From: Cristatella mucedo
Lineage: Eukaryota > Bryozoa > Phylactolaemata > Cristatellidae
Length of the DNA: 64,000 nt
Assembly: GCA_009760855.2 (NCBI GenBank)
Contig: WPIO01000050.1
Coordinates: 2,040,501-2,104,500 of the forward strand
Direction: 5' to 3'
In this document: in pieces, positions 23,786 to 34,520 of the stretch
How the letters are laid out: the number at the start of each line of letters is the position of its first letter
Position numbering within the stretch: the stretch's first letter is position 1
Position numbers and translations under genes: made by a program
Notes under the pieces: generated by a model
What the model was told of the DNA's origin: nothing
What the model saw: only the letters and a program-made list of their open reading frames with translations
The model's database searches: none

Positions 23786-23789
23786 CTAT

Positions 23790-23875
23790 CTTTACAGCAT
23801 CAGTGAAGTGCTTAGAAAGACATTAAGTTCTCAGACGGCACTACACAAATGCATTATTATTACTATAATTATTAA
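23790..23875 (+). mobile_element. L2-like family A tail
   Basis: 'gtgaagtgcttagaaagacattaagttctcagacggcactac' followed by ATT repeats. Confidence 0.75.
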
Positions 23876-24465
23876 ATCGTTTGTATGTTAAATGTACTAT
23901 CCCTTACGTATCGCTATAGTTGTACCAACAGACCAATTGTACCAACAGACCCGTGGTGTCTTACATACACCCGGCTAAAGCAACTTTGGCTGACGTTCAT
24001 CAGCTCAATTGTTATCTAACATGGCATTAGCAATAACACTAATAATAATACGTTTGAATAGCAGAATCTGAGTTTATAAACAAATTATTGAACGTGGGAT
24101 TTGTATGCACACTCGGCCACGGCTTTATCATCTTCCGCAGGGAAAGTGTGTTAAATGAATGCACCGACACATCATAAACGGTGCACATTACCTAGCGCCC
24201 TACACTTTCCTGAAAAACTTTTCATGAACGCTTACCTTCCTTTTCTTTTCTCTACTCATCCTCATCTGAAATTATGGCCGCCTTGGAGAACCAAATTCAC
24301 ATGTGAGTCCGATGGCCAGGCGGCTTTTTGGGGCATCCGCTGTCTAACCCGGCATAGTCCTGGTGGCTTTCGTACGTTACTAGGTCGAAAATGAACTACG
24401 GTCGTAGTCAAGATTAGACTAAACCACGGGGCTAGTAAGACCTTTGACAAGTCACTGTAGTTTAA
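23876..24465. other. No gene recognised
   Basis: Contains a short direct repeat 'gaccaattgtaccaacagacc' near 23930-23950. Nothing else. Confidence 0.4.
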
Positions 24466-24469
24466 AAAA

Positions 24470-24760
24470 AATATTTAATAGCTGACTAGCTGTGGAAGCG
24501 GAAAATGTTTAGACTTCACTCAGTTATCAAGAGGACACCTAAATTCCAATCAGTTAATGATTGTCACACGATAGCATCTCAAATCGGAAGGGAAATGTCT
24601 CCCAGTCCAGCTGACTGCTTAGGGTGTCCTATAAATTGGAGTTAGTTTTGATCATAGGTCAGCTGAGGAAAACTGACCAATATCCAGGATCAAATGTCTG
24701 AAAAGTAAGCATTCAGTTGATCAACTACGGCATTTGATTTAGTTGGTTTAAATTAATAGC
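24470..24760 (-). mobile_element. L2-like family B fragment
   Basis: Degenerate relative of about 4335-4600: 'gcttagggtgtcctataaat' corresponds to 'gcttagggtgtcctacgag', and 'atatccaggatcaaatgtc' to 'catccaggatcgaatatc'. Confidence 0.65.
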
Positions 24761-24774
24761 CTTTATATTGAATA

Positions 24775-25345
24775 GGATTGACTGTACGAATGACTAAATA
24801 TGCCATTAACCTCGGGTAATGCCCAGCACTTTTCAAAAAGGCTGTAGTCGGGCCACTATTCAAGAAAGCAACAGTAGACCTAGAACTTGAGCAACTACCA
24901 CCAAGTCTCCCTTCTATCGTTTTCATCACACTTAAACGAGGCAGAGTCGTGGCAGACCAGTTAAACTTATATATTAAAACTTCAAACATGCTAATAAGTT
25001 CCAGTTTAGTTTTCAGAGCTCATCATTCCAAAGAGTCACCATTGCTTCGCATTTATAACCACCCACGTAAGAAGGTCGAGTAAAATGAATTATATCCGCT
25101 GTTTTGCGCTCAAGCTTTCAGCAGCTTTTGATAATATCGATCACCAAGTCCTTCTCGGGCGCCTTTTAGGCCTAGGCATAGGTGGTACTCCACCACAATT
25201 ACTCAGGTCTTATCTTAGAGGAACGTTTGAGGGGTACTTTTGCTTTGATCTCCCTGCTCTCTACCTCTTCGAATTTTCCCAACCCCCTTGCTGCGTGTAT
25301 TGATGACATCTGCACGTGAATGGCAGCAAACTTTCTTAAACTGAT
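24775..25345 (+). mobile_element. L2-like RT fragment
   Basis: Plus-strand translation reads FKKAVVGPLFKKATVDLE, then VVADQLNLYIKTSN, FRAHHSKESPLLRIYN and, in the frame 25085-25303, KLSAAFDNIDHQVLLGRLLG. These are the N-terminal RT motifs of L2/CR1 elements in correct order, with frame breaks. Confidence 0.82.
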
Positions 25346-25349
25346 TAAA

Positions 25350-25990
25350 ATAATATTAATAATGCAGTTAATATAACGCCCTCGGAGAACTCATTATCAT
25401 TCTAGGCACTTTAAATTAGCAGCAAAGGAAGCGCACTCAAATAGTAGCATGCTCAATCAACAACAAGAATAACATGATTATTGATGACATGCACACGGTA
25501 ATAACTCAAGTTTTTTTAGTAGCAGTATCACAGTGTCAGCACGCATAAGTACATAAAGGACGAATTACTAGAACCCGCTTAATGCTGCGATAAATAGATG
25601 CTTTTTAGTTCAATTTTAAACGTAGAAAAGTCGGGAAATGTCGTGACGCAAGTCGGAAGTGAGCTCCAGGCTTTGGGAGCATACGAACTAAAGGCACGAT
25701 CTCCAAAGGATTTGAGATATGTACCAAATATGGGTAAACATTTAGATTCTGAAAAATGGGCGGTATGTGCCTTACCTTGGTGGAGGATTTAATCTTATAC
25801 GTAGGCTGGAGCCGAAGAATAAAGGGACCTAAAAGTGAGTGACAAAACCTTGAAGTCGATGAGCTTCTTGACTTCGAGCTACTGCAGGTTGGTGAGAAGT
25901 GGCGTGATGTGGCAACTGTGACCCTCATGAAAGGCAAGCCTGGCTTTAGAGTTTCACAAGCTGTAAGCGCCTGAGTGCACAGGCTGGAAG
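25350..25990 (-). mobile_element. L2-like family A, 3' part
   Basis: Tail 'ataacgccctcggagaactcattatcattctaggcactttaaat' at 25370-25420; the body continues to 'ggctggaagaccatcaatt'. It faces the RT fragment at 24775-25345. Confidence 0.8.
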
Positions 25991-25994
25991 ACCA

Positions 25995-26905
25995 TCAATT
26001 AATAATAAAACCAATGTAACGATTACGAGCAAAACAATCGTGAGTCAGAAATTGGAAAACGTAGCGCTTAAGATACTCTCTGCACCATATTTCCTGTTGT
26101 ATCTGCGAGAAATGTAGGTGTCTTTTTCCAAAGTGATCTTTAATTAGGCAACCACCTAAACTCCACAGTCGGCTGGCCACTTTTAGCTTTACAGCAGTGC
26201 TAAAATTTGGACTCGCTTTGACAGAGATACCATTTATAAATTGGTTCACACATTTGTGACATCGTGTCCTGACTTTTGTAACTCGCTGGTTGCTGCTTGG
26301 TTTACCCACCTACGTAATCATCGGTTAAGCGCTATTTTGAAACTCTGAGGTTAGGTTCGTCGGTTGGGAGCGTCGTAGTTGCCACATCACACCACTTCTA
26401 GCAGGTTGGCACTGGCTTCTAGTTAAGCAGAGCAAAGACTTCAAAGCTTAGATGCTTACTTGTAGCTCCCTTTATTCTTTGGCCTCCGCCTACCTATTAG
26501 ATCTACTCCCCCACCTGGCTAAACATCGCACCACTTGCTTTTTTTAGATCTCATGGCTTACTATTTACCTACAATAATTTACCTTCTACCTCAAACCCTT
26601 TAGAGACCGCGCCTTTAGTTTGAATGCTCCCAAAGGCTCGAACTCACTTCCGACTGGCGTCACGATATCCCCTGGTTTTATCACATTTAAAAATAAGAAA
26701 AAATGAATCTATTTATTACAGAAATTATTGAGTTCGTGACATTCGTAATTTGTGCACTAATTCGTACTAACTCTATCCATGTTATGCTTGTTGACATTAA
26801 GCATTCTTTTTCAACCTTTCGATCACGTGTCTTTTTCCAGTATGTGCAAAGTGCCTATAAAGAAATTAAGTTCTCTAAGGACGCTTTACAGATTTATTAG
26901 TACTC
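25995..26905 (+). mobile_element. L2-like family A, RT C-terminal part and 3' end
   Basis: Reads SARNVGVFFQSDL near 26105, then a broken LVHTFVTS-like stretch near 26240-26290. After that come the family A 3' signature and the end 'gtgcctataaagaaattaagttctctaaggacgctttac' at 26847-26888. Confidence 0.8.
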
Positions 26906-26982
26906 TTAGTGGTGGCAGTAGTAGTAGTAGCAGCAGCAGCAGCCGCAGCAGCAGCAACAGCAGTAGTAGTAGTAGTAGTAGG
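26906..26982. repeat. (AGT/AGC)n triplet tract at an L2 3' end
   Basis: About 70 bases of mixed AGT, AGC and a few CGC/AAC triplets directly after an L2-A tail, where other copies carry (ATT)n. Confidence 0.8.
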
Positions 26983-28232
26983 GACAAATTCAGAGTACGG
27001 GTAAGAGGATTAACTAGAAAAGCAGAATAAATCCCTATGTAAACTTCTTCTTCTAATTAGCTCACCCAATATCTGGAAGTATCACCTTTACTTTTACCAT
27101 ACCAAGATTCCTGCTCAAGCTATTCAGTCGGTCGCCATCAAGTTCAACGCTCGTCAGTATTCCTCGGATATAGTTACTACATTCCTAGTGCATCTTCTTC
27201 ATCCATGTAACACTGATGACACTACATCAATTGGATGAAATTTTATGTAAAATCAAATGTGTTAAAATGCAAGGCAACAGCGCTAGAAGCTTCATTGGAG
27301 CACCAGGTAGACAAGATGTCAACAGCAGGGTATCTCTCTCCTAAGTTTATTCATCACAGCCGTCTGAGGTTATTACCCTGCCTCGTGTAGAGGTCACGCT
27401 TGTTCTTCATTTCTGACGAGCTCGTTTACCAAAAATACATTTGGCTAGTCTCAAAGATCGTCGAGGGCTACGAGTTGTCTATGCTCTCGGTCCCCGGGAT
27501 TTTTCCTGCAAAGAATTCCAGTCAATCTCATCGTCAGTCGCTGCCCTGTCCTGTGATTCTTCTTGCAAAACTTGCACATAGCCTTCGCCCCTTTAAATTA
27601 TTGGCAAGGAAGCGAAATCAGTAACGCCATTCAAGTATGGATCACGGCATTGACGAAGGAAGTACTTTCAAACATGATTTCACTATTAAAAGAAAGAGAA
27701 AATACTTCTTTCGGATGGTTGTGACAGAGCTAGAGCTATTATCACAGCTATTTAACGTCGCATCCTACTTTAGCTCTTGTTTTTACTTGTAAAGACTAAC
27801 CTCAAAAAATAATTTTTTAGTAATTATATTAACACGTTATCCAGTTCCCATGCATAGCAAATACTAATTGGAGCAAATTATTTTAATGCTATACTGAATG
27901 TAAAACGTGCCTGATTTCTTAATCTCTCAATGATTAACTCAATCAATTAACGCTTCATATCATTTCTCTTATCCATATAGTACCGCCTCCTGGATTCTTC
28001 GGGTCCATAGCTACAGCCAAGCCTTCAAATGCTAACATCATACCACAGTCTTTTTGTATATGCCTACCTTGGCAAAAGAGGCTTGGCGTTGTTTGTGTGA
28101 GTTTTCTCACTTGTGTCTTCTATTTAAAGCAGGTATTCTTTTCTTGAATGAGAAACTATTTGCGAATGATTAGAAAAAAAAATATCGTGGCTTAAGAAAT
28201 ATTTCTATAAAATTACATCCTTTAAATTAGAA
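26983..28232. other. No gene recognised
   Basis: AT-rich sequence. The short plus frame at 27400-27624 has no motif. Confidence 0.45.
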
Positions 28233-28607
28233 TTGACTACCATAAAATTCAAATCATTTAAATTGTCAAAGCGTTTTGATTTTAATGAAAACAATAATGA
28301 ACGTACAGTCAGATCCGTTAAACTAAAGACGTTTCTGCTGTCAAAAATTTGGAGACACAAACTCGGTTACGGCCACGAGAAAAACCAAAAAAACAATGTA
28401 TCCGAGAAATTTATAAAATCTGCGAGCGGTAGAGTTGACAAGGCCCAAATAAGTATAGGGAACAATATTTCTGACAATTTAATGTCCCTTTTGCCTGTTA
28501 TCGTTAAATCTTCTAACAGAGGAAAAACAAACCAAGCAGTCAAAGCTTTTATCATCATTTTAGATACGAGTAAACCCCAACCACCCACTAGCAAAGCAGC
28601 GGCCTAA
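28233..28607 (+). CDS. Hypothetical 124-aa frame
   Basis: An open frame in AT-rich DNA, Lys/Asn/Ser-rich, with no recognised domain. Its length is notable for this composition, but no splice partner or paralogue is visible. Chance remains likely. Confidence 0.2.
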   Translation: MTTIKFKSFKLSKRFDFNENNNERTVRSVKLKTFLLSKIWRHKLGYGHEKNQKNNVSEKFIKSASGRVDKAQISIGNNISDNLMSLLPVIVKSSNRGKTNQAVKAFIIILDTSKPQPPTSKAAA

Positions 28608-28689
28608 TCTCAGATATCTACCAGTCACTCGGGTTTAGATGAAGAGCAAGATCTTCCAACTCCTCCTCACCATCCTACCAATAGTACGC

Positions 28690-28752
28690 AATGTATCAAT
28701 CAATAAGCAAATCAATCAATAAACAAATCAATCAATAAAAAAATCAACTACA
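28690..28752. repeat. (AATC)-type short tandem repeat
   Basis: Repeats of 'caatcaataa(g/a)caaat', about three units of 16-17 bases. Confidence 0.8.
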
Positions 28753-28971
28753 ACTACCTGCTTCTGTATGCTCACAAGTACTACATATAGTATGTACATA
28801 TAATCTTGTTTACTTGTTCTTATTTTATTTTATTTCAAGTAAAGACATTTAATTCGTTTGCTTTTCTGTGTCTTCGTTAGAACTTATCATAATAAAGCGA
28901 ACTGTATACCATTCACCACTTACGAAAATTTGCCTTACGAGAAGTTTTCGGTCCCTATCTATTTCGTAAGT

Positions 28972-29125
28972 TTCACTAGTTTGACCCAGCAGTGGAAGTG
29001 CTCGCCCCGACCAAGGTCGGGTCGAGGTCATGGGCTCGAGTGGCGTGGCATATTTACAGCACATGAACAGAGATTAGTTCTCTTTGGACGCTACGAAAAT
29101 GAATTATACAATTTTATATAAGTCG
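28972..29125 (+). mobile_element. SINE-B (tRNA head, L2-like tail)
   Basis: Contains 'gctcgccccgaccaaggtcgg', a box-B-like 'gggctcgag', then 'gaacagagattagttctctttggacgctac' and 'aaaatgaattata'. Its closest relative is at 40591-40732. Confidence 0.75.
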
Positions 29126-30640
29126 GGAAGGTCTGACTGAATAGTCATTTTTCTATTCCAGCCCAATTCAAGTCGAAACGACAACACTATCGGGCTAGGT
29201 ACATAACCACACAGACTAAAGTGATTTACCTCAAGTTTGAACCAGGCTACATTCCCATCCAAAGCACTTAGTCAGTTTGTATGCACACACCAAATCCTCA
29301 CATTTTTCCACCACTGACATTTAAAAATTCTTCAATCAACGTCATTTGAAAGAAGAATGGGGGCATGTAGTTCAGTGTATTCTCGAGATCCTTGCTAATT
29401 TTCCTTTTTGTGCTTCAACGTTAGCACCGTGTGCGTGTTATCACAGACAACATTGAAATGTTTCCCTTACACCATACGTAATGTACATAGAACTGGATTT
29501 ACTTGCCTGACGATGCTTAACAAATATTTTTTTTAAGTTAATTTTATGTCTTTTGGCCAGGCATTCTGGTTTGCGAGAAAAATTATGCAGGCTATATATA
29601 AATATCACGACTAACAGCACATAAAGTCGCGAAGCCTCACCTACCTTTGGCCGCCATCATGAACTGAAGGTACGTCACAACTCACAAGTGGAGGAAGGCT
29701 CAGCGCTTGAGAAAACTCTTCTTCAATTTATATGTCGTATACTGCCTCCGTAAGGCTGCAATGCAAATATAAATATATATATTTATTTATTTATTTATTT
29801 ATGTATATTGAATTTAAATGATTGTGTGTGTGTGTGTGTACGCAGCATCAAATATGAGACGAATTAATTTTATTTACTGTATTACGTTTCGCGAACGAGA
29901 AAGCAAAACAGTTACGTAACAAGTGTAGCTTTCGAATGTGACTCGCTTCCAGCGCTGTTTGATTTTATAGCTTTAGACATTTCCTGACTACCACAGAATT
30001 TCGTCCTGACTCAACCAACAGGAATCTATCACCTCACTTATTTTATTCCGTATATATTGTGAAATTATGAGGTAATCTAAGACGGACCTAATACTGAGAG
30101 TGACTTTCGTGGTGGAACATTTCTGATGAGCAGCGGCGGAAAATTATATCTGAAGTGACATAATTTGATTTAAAAAGAATTGTGAGGCTTCTGAGGTTTC
30201 AGTTAAGATAGTTCTGGCTTTGTTGGAAATTTGAACGAGTGAGTATAAATCAAAGGGATTAAAATCTCTAAAATAAATGAACAATCTAGTCATATATCAC
30301 CGTGGATATTTAAGAGTTGGAACCTAATTTGAAGTCGACGACTTGAACCTCGCAGAATAGCTCTTTCTTGTATTTAGAGGTTTTTTAAACCCTAGTGCCG
30401 ACTTCTTAGAACCACATTGTCACGCGACTTTTGTGACATTATACGCAATTAATCAAACTCCTGGGACACACACATTCTGGCTGTATCGTAAAGCGTTGAC
30501 GAATTTTTAATCATGTTCAGTGAGTTGTGATGAGAGGGTGTCACCTTCCCTTAATTGCTATCTTCGCACTAATGTAGACTCCCTCTCAGTTACCACTGAT
30601 AGTCGTCGCAAGCACAGCAAATTGCTTGCTCTTAAACCAG
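29126..30640. other. No gene recognised
   Basis: AT-rich. (ATTT)n and (TG)n short repeats occur at 29765-29840. No coding chain seen. Confidence 0.45.
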
Positions 30641-30648
30641 AGCAGCCG

Positions 30649-30799
30649 CTAGCCTAGAATAAAATTGTTTTTTCTCTCGATGAAGCAGATTAATGTAGTT
30701 CGAGCAGCTTGAACATTTTCTATAGATCCACTGCCATCCATGTACAACTCGACACCAATTGTTTCCGATTGTCCTCGTACAAAACGAGGACAGAGATAG
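30649..30799 (-). CDS. Candidate terminal exon of unknown minus-strand gene
   Basis: The reading frame contains QSETIGVELYMDGSGSIENV and ends with TAG at 30651-30649. If the acceptor is the CAG whose last bases are 30801-30800, the phase fits the donor at 31044 (two bases carried over). That acceptor directly abuts the SINE-A that starts at 30803 and has a poor pyrimidine tract. A better-looking acceptor, TTTTGTACGAG, would give a different, Cys/Trp-rich frame. The composition favours the first reading. Function unknown. Confidence 0.4.
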
Positions 30800-30802
30800 C
30801 TG

Positions 30803-30980
30803 GTGAGCCGTGATGGCCCACTGCGGAAGGCGTTTGCTTTTCACGACCTAGGTCCGAGGTCGTGGGTTATAATCCTGTTGTGGGCGATCCTTCATCACCA
30901 CTGCAAGTGATGTTGATAGCCATAAAGTTTATCCTTTCTTGCTATGCAAAAGAAGCTGCTAAAACAGTTAGTATTTCTAA
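30803..30980 (+). mobile_element. SINE-A (tRNA-derived)
   Basis: 'gtgagccgtgatggcccactgcggaaggcg', box-B-like 'gtgggttataatcc', 'tcaccactgcaagtgatgttgatagcc' and 'tgctatgcaaaagaagctgctaaaacag'. It lies in an intron of the minus-strand gene, next to its last exon. Confidence 0.82.
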
Positions 30981-31044
30981 GGACTTTTTATTAAGAATTT
31001 TGGCGTGGCTTTGGGTACACATTCCACAGAGTGCAGTACTTTAC

Positions 31045-31231
31045 CTATCGTCGGGTCCCAGCAACCGTGCCAGTACCGATTGGGCGGTGGAACTAGAAGC
31101 TCTTGAACTCATATCTACACCTGCCCCAGGATTAGGCCAACAGGACTTCTTGAAATTATTCATCAAGCTGCTCAGATACTCAGCCTCCTCAATACACGTT
31201 TCATCTCCGTCGTTTTGCTCATCTCCATTTT
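31045..31231 (-). CDS. Internal exon of unknown minus-strand gene
   Basis: An exon with acceptor ATTGTCAG|AAAATGG and donor GACGATAG|GTAAAGT. It encodes an acidic then Ser-rich segment: NGDEQNDGDETCIEEAEYLS, then MSSRASSSTAQSVLARLLG. The first two bases complete the codon left by the exon at 31351-31442, so the phase is right. The pyrimidine tract TGCTTTTATTTCAG lies just upstream. No domain recognised. Confidence 0.55.
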
Positions 31232-31350
31232 CTGACAATCTGAAATAAAAGCATCAGTATCAGCAAAAACTCTGCATACTCGAAACACCACGTCAGTTTA
31301 AATTGCCTTATTAGACATTATTACAATATTATCCAAATTTGCTCACTTAC

Positions 31351-31442
31351 TGATCGTTTTATTAAGTGACAGCTCGAGACAAAGCAATTCACTATTCTGA
31401 ACCGTGGCCTTAGCTTCCAAATCATCGTCGGCGTTCAAAACT
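31351..31442 (-). CDS. Internal exon of unknown minus-strand gene
   Basis: Acceptor ...GATTGTATAG|A and a near-perfect donor ATCA|GTAAGTGAGC. It encodes VLNADDDLEAKATVQNSELL and continues CLELSLNKTI, ending in phase 1, which fits the next exon (31045-31231) across a 119-base intron. This is the best exon pair of this gene. Confidence 0.55.
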
Positions 31443-31744
31443 CTATACAATCATAATAAAAAGTTACTGCAGATAAAATCAAGCAAAAGCATCAAAACTT
31501 CTGCATACTGTATTCTGAACATCTATCAAATTAATTTTTAATTATTTTGTTTAACAAAAGTGTCCCTTTTAGTTTCTTTTTATTTCAGTGTCAATGACTT
31601 GCTTGTTTTGATATATGTTCACATTGAAAAATATTAAAGAACACATTTATGTATGTGAGCTGAAGCAGCTCACGACATTTTTTATTCTTGTTAAGCAAGA
31701 TCCTGGATCAAGAGCCAAATCTTCTATAAATTCGTCACGATTAT

Positions 31745-31800
31745 AATAATATGACGTTTCTATAGCGCCTTTCGAGAAATAAATCTCTTTCCCTGGTAGT
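31745..31800 (-). mobile_element. L2-like tail remnant
   Basis: 'ttctatagcgcctttcgagaaataaatctctttcc' resembles the minus-strand L2/SINE-B tail. Confidence 0.5.
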
Positions 31801-31928
31801 TGACAAGTGGCTAGAGAGGAAACATGTAATGGCTGCGTGAGCTAAGCTAGCCAAGACACTTACTTCGAGTAACAAGGAATACCAATGAGCAAATTAGGGC
31901 GCAGAGACCTGTCACGTACTAATCTTAC

Positions 31929-32014
31929 TACATATTCGAATGCAAATGCAAACTCGGCATTTAGCACAACGATACCACCACGGCGGGATGGCAGGGTTGG
32001 AGTACAGGCTGCTG
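31929..32014 (-). CDS. Candidate internal exon of unknown minus-strand gene
   Basis: Acceptor CGCATATTTCAG|CAGC and donor TATGTA|GTAAGA. In the frame fitting the upstream exon (32338-32518) it encodes AACTPTLPSRRGGIVVLNAE, then FAFAFEYV. It ends in phase 0, while the next exon needs two carried bases. A downstream donor at 31909 (AG|GTCTCT) would repair this, or a small exon is missing. Confidence 0.4.
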
Positions 32015-32123
32015 CTGAAATATGCGGAACCAGAACTCAGCGGCGAGCGCTTAAACTTGAGCTAGGCGAATAAACTTGAGATGTATTCTCTAGACTTAAC
32101 ACTGCGCTTGAAAATGGAACAGT

Positions 32124-32153
32124 ACGGTAGCATTGTAAATACGATGCTACCGT
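32124..32153. repeat. Perfect 10-bp inverted repeat with 10-base loop
   Basis: ACGGTAGCAT ... ATGCTACCGT. It lies in an inferred intron. No known element is attached. Confidence 0.8.
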
Positions 32154-32337
32154 GCAAAAAGCGTGAAATGGCGATTCATAAACTAAATTGGAAAGGCTAA
32201 CGTATACAATAGATTGATCACTATACCGGAGTTAACGATAATTTAGTTCGTGGGCGTCAAACAAAGGTTCACGCAAAATTATGTTCAGAAGAGAGCGGCA
32301 ACAAGCGAACATGCAGTTTCGTTCACCTCCGTCTCAC

Positions 32338-32518
32338 TCCAGTTAAGCATGGAAAGAACTGCATAAATTGTATCAGCCCTAATCACGATTTCTGCTGCCA
32401 AAACTGCCCCGCCGAATGTCAATATGTTAGGAAACTTTAAAGAAGCTTTTGCCGTTAATGAATTCTTCTTTTTTAAGTCACCTAAATGCTCAAATCCGAG
32501 AGAATAATGTATATCAAT
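32338..32518 (-). CDS. Internal exon of unknown minus-strand gene
   Basis: Acceptor TATACAGCATAG|ATTGAT and donor TGGA|GTGAGACG; an alternative donor GAG|GTGAAC lies a few bases downstream. It encodes 60 residues including HLGDLKKKNSLTAKASLKFP, then AVLAAEIVIRADTIYAVLSM. The second half is fairly hydrophobic but too mixed for a clear membrane span. It ends in phase 1, which fits the exon at 31929-32014. Confidence 0.5.
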
Positions 32519-32869
32519 CTATGCTGTATAATACAGCTCTCCAAAGCGGAGCTAGTTATCTGCATGCTTTTTAGGAAGCCTAGGTTTCAAGATTCATAAG
32601 CGAATAGAAGAACGTTTTATTTACATGGGTATCATATTCACCTTAAATTCTTAGGCGATGATGCCTACAGTTTCTGTGTGCAAAAAACTTACAACTTAAC
32701 ACACACTTAAAACACACACTCTTAGCCAACTAATGCTATGACATTAACATTTCAAAGGACACTAAAGACCACCATCCACGATTATAGCGACGAGTAGTCT
32801 CATCATCTTTCTCGAGATACGCTACACTTAGCAAATGCAATTTTTCTCCATCTTTTAATCTAAAAAGCC

Positions 32870-32945
32870 ACAAATACTATGTCTTTGTTACGCAGGAGAG
32901 TTTTGTATTTTGCCCTCACATCACGCAAATCATCTCTACTAGTCA
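32870..32945 (-). mobile_element. Fragment of L2-like family B 3' region
   Basis: 'gttacgcaggagagttttgtat' is shared with the 3' region at about 3634-3655. Confidence 0.55.
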
Positions 32946-33531
32946 GCTAATAATAGGCTTCTATACTCGCCGGTGTGAAGTAACAATAACGAGATTGATT
33001 TTTCTTAAATTGCTACAGAATTGTAATTGAATTAATCAGAATTCACGTCAATTTAACCTAATGTCTCATAACACAAGTTTATGAGTTAGAGCGCATGGAA
33101 AAGTGGCTCTCGGTAGAGCAGCTCTAGGTTCTCCATGTTGTCATGGCAACTGAGAATGTCATGCCACATTCCCTAAAGACTCGTCAGTTTAGGAACGTCG
33201 TTCATCATTTACTCTACATTCACAATATTTATATCTAGAAACGAGCTTAAATTAGGCGAGGCGTGTTAATGTTATTTGTACTATTCGTATTGGTAGTGGC
33301 AGTATTCCACTTTAGTTAAGCTCTAGCAAAAGAAAATGAAAATTCATATGTAACGTATTCAGCGCTTTAATGAGAAACTGCAAGTTGGATTTTGCTCTCA
33401 TGAACGGAGGCTTCTACAAAAAGCAAGGAGCTTGATCCCAGCGAGTCATCCGATTAAGCCTAATAATCCAAGCTAAAGGTAATAACCGTTAAACTTCGAC
33501 GGAAGTTTCGTATGCTGGCATTTGACCGTAC
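32946..33531. other. Mostly intron-like sequence
   Basis: A possible terminal exon on the minus strand lies near 33090-33150 (frame NMENLELLYREPLFHAL followed by a stop, acceptor GACATTCTCAG). Its phase fits the donor at 33531. Not secure. Confidence 0.3.
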
Positions 33532-33770
33532 CTATCGACTTCCAGCAGCGCCATCAAATAAAATGTTTTGCCAGCAGCTGCAACTGAGGGCACATCACCG
33601 CTTGAAATAAATCCTTCAGCGGCGAGCTCATCATCTTCACGAAAGCTAGTGGCGACGCTCCACATTAATTGGCCTGCCTCACTCCACGAGTTGGCACCCA
33701 ATTGATCTCCCAGTTCCTCAAAAGAGCTACGATTAAAACCGAATAAGGCGGCAGCAGTGTATTCCGCAAT
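33532..33770 (-). CDS. Internal exon, unknown gene on minus strand
   Basis: Acceptor TTTTTTACACATAG|ATTG and donor GTCGATAG|GTACGG. It encodes 79 residues, for example FNRSSFEELGDQLGANSWSE and AAAGKTFYLMALLEVD, with balanced composition. It ends in phase 2. This does not fit the exon at 32338-32518 directly. It fits either a short terminal exon near 33.1 kb or the exon at 31351-31442, so which transcript it joins is open. I do not recognise the protein. Confidence 0.5.
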
Positions 33771-33889
33771 CTATGTGTAAAAAATTATTGATCTCATGGT
33801 TTACTGTCAAAGAAGGAAGATCCTGCCCTGTTATTAACTATTAGGATTTAAGGCTATAATTTATATGCTGAAGATGTACTCAACTGTAT

Positions 33890-34345
33890 TTGTAGTTTAA
33901 ACAGTCGATAGATGATGCAGTGATCGAGAAATTAAATGCATGCCCTGAAAAAATTCGATCATGGACTATTGAAAACAGAGTAATACCTGAACGATGATAT
34001 AATCGAAGTCCCACTCCTGGGACACCCCAAACGCGTAGCTGGACTAGAAGACTGTGCTCTTTTGAAACGTGACGGCGTATGCTACCATTATTGGGGGCCT
34101 CAAAAATTGTCGTCATCTTCGACAAGTGCCCGAATTTTCTTAGGAAGACTAAATCCACGGCTGGCCATCACTTCCTATCCCAATCTATTATTTGAGCCTG
34201 TATACCACAGTGGCTTGAGGAAAAGTAACTGGCTCCCCGGCATTGCTTCCATTAAGTTATTGCAATTCCCTTTTACTTGGGCTACCGTAAAAGCCGTTAG
34301 GCAGTCGGCTACAGATTGTGATTACTCTGGCTGAGCCCCTGGGTC
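33890..34345 (+). mobile_element. L2-like family B RT fragment
   Basis: The translation gives LNACPEKIRSWTIENR, then a broken GHPKRV region and GASKIVVIFDKC, parallel to the RT palm of the element at 3566-4965. It ends with 'ttgcaattcccttttacttgggctacc'. Interrupted by a SINE-A; resumes after it. Confidence 0.75.
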
Positions 34346-34520
34346 TTAGCCGAATCATAGGTATGATGATGGCTATCTTCGCATCGTTGATTCGAGTCGT
34401 GCAGCTAGCGATATCTTTTAATGCCAAACTCAAGTGGCGGTGATAGCCCTTACTTAAGGCACTTTGTGGCTATAGAAATAAGGCTTTTAAATCAGCTACC
34501 AATATATAAATCTAGTCTAC
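34346..34520 (+). mobile_element. SINE-A inserted in a family B element
   Basis: Degenerate copy: 'ttgattcgagtcgtgcagc' (box B region), 'caagtggcggtgatagccctta', 'ttttaaatcagctacc'. Confidence 0.65.
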
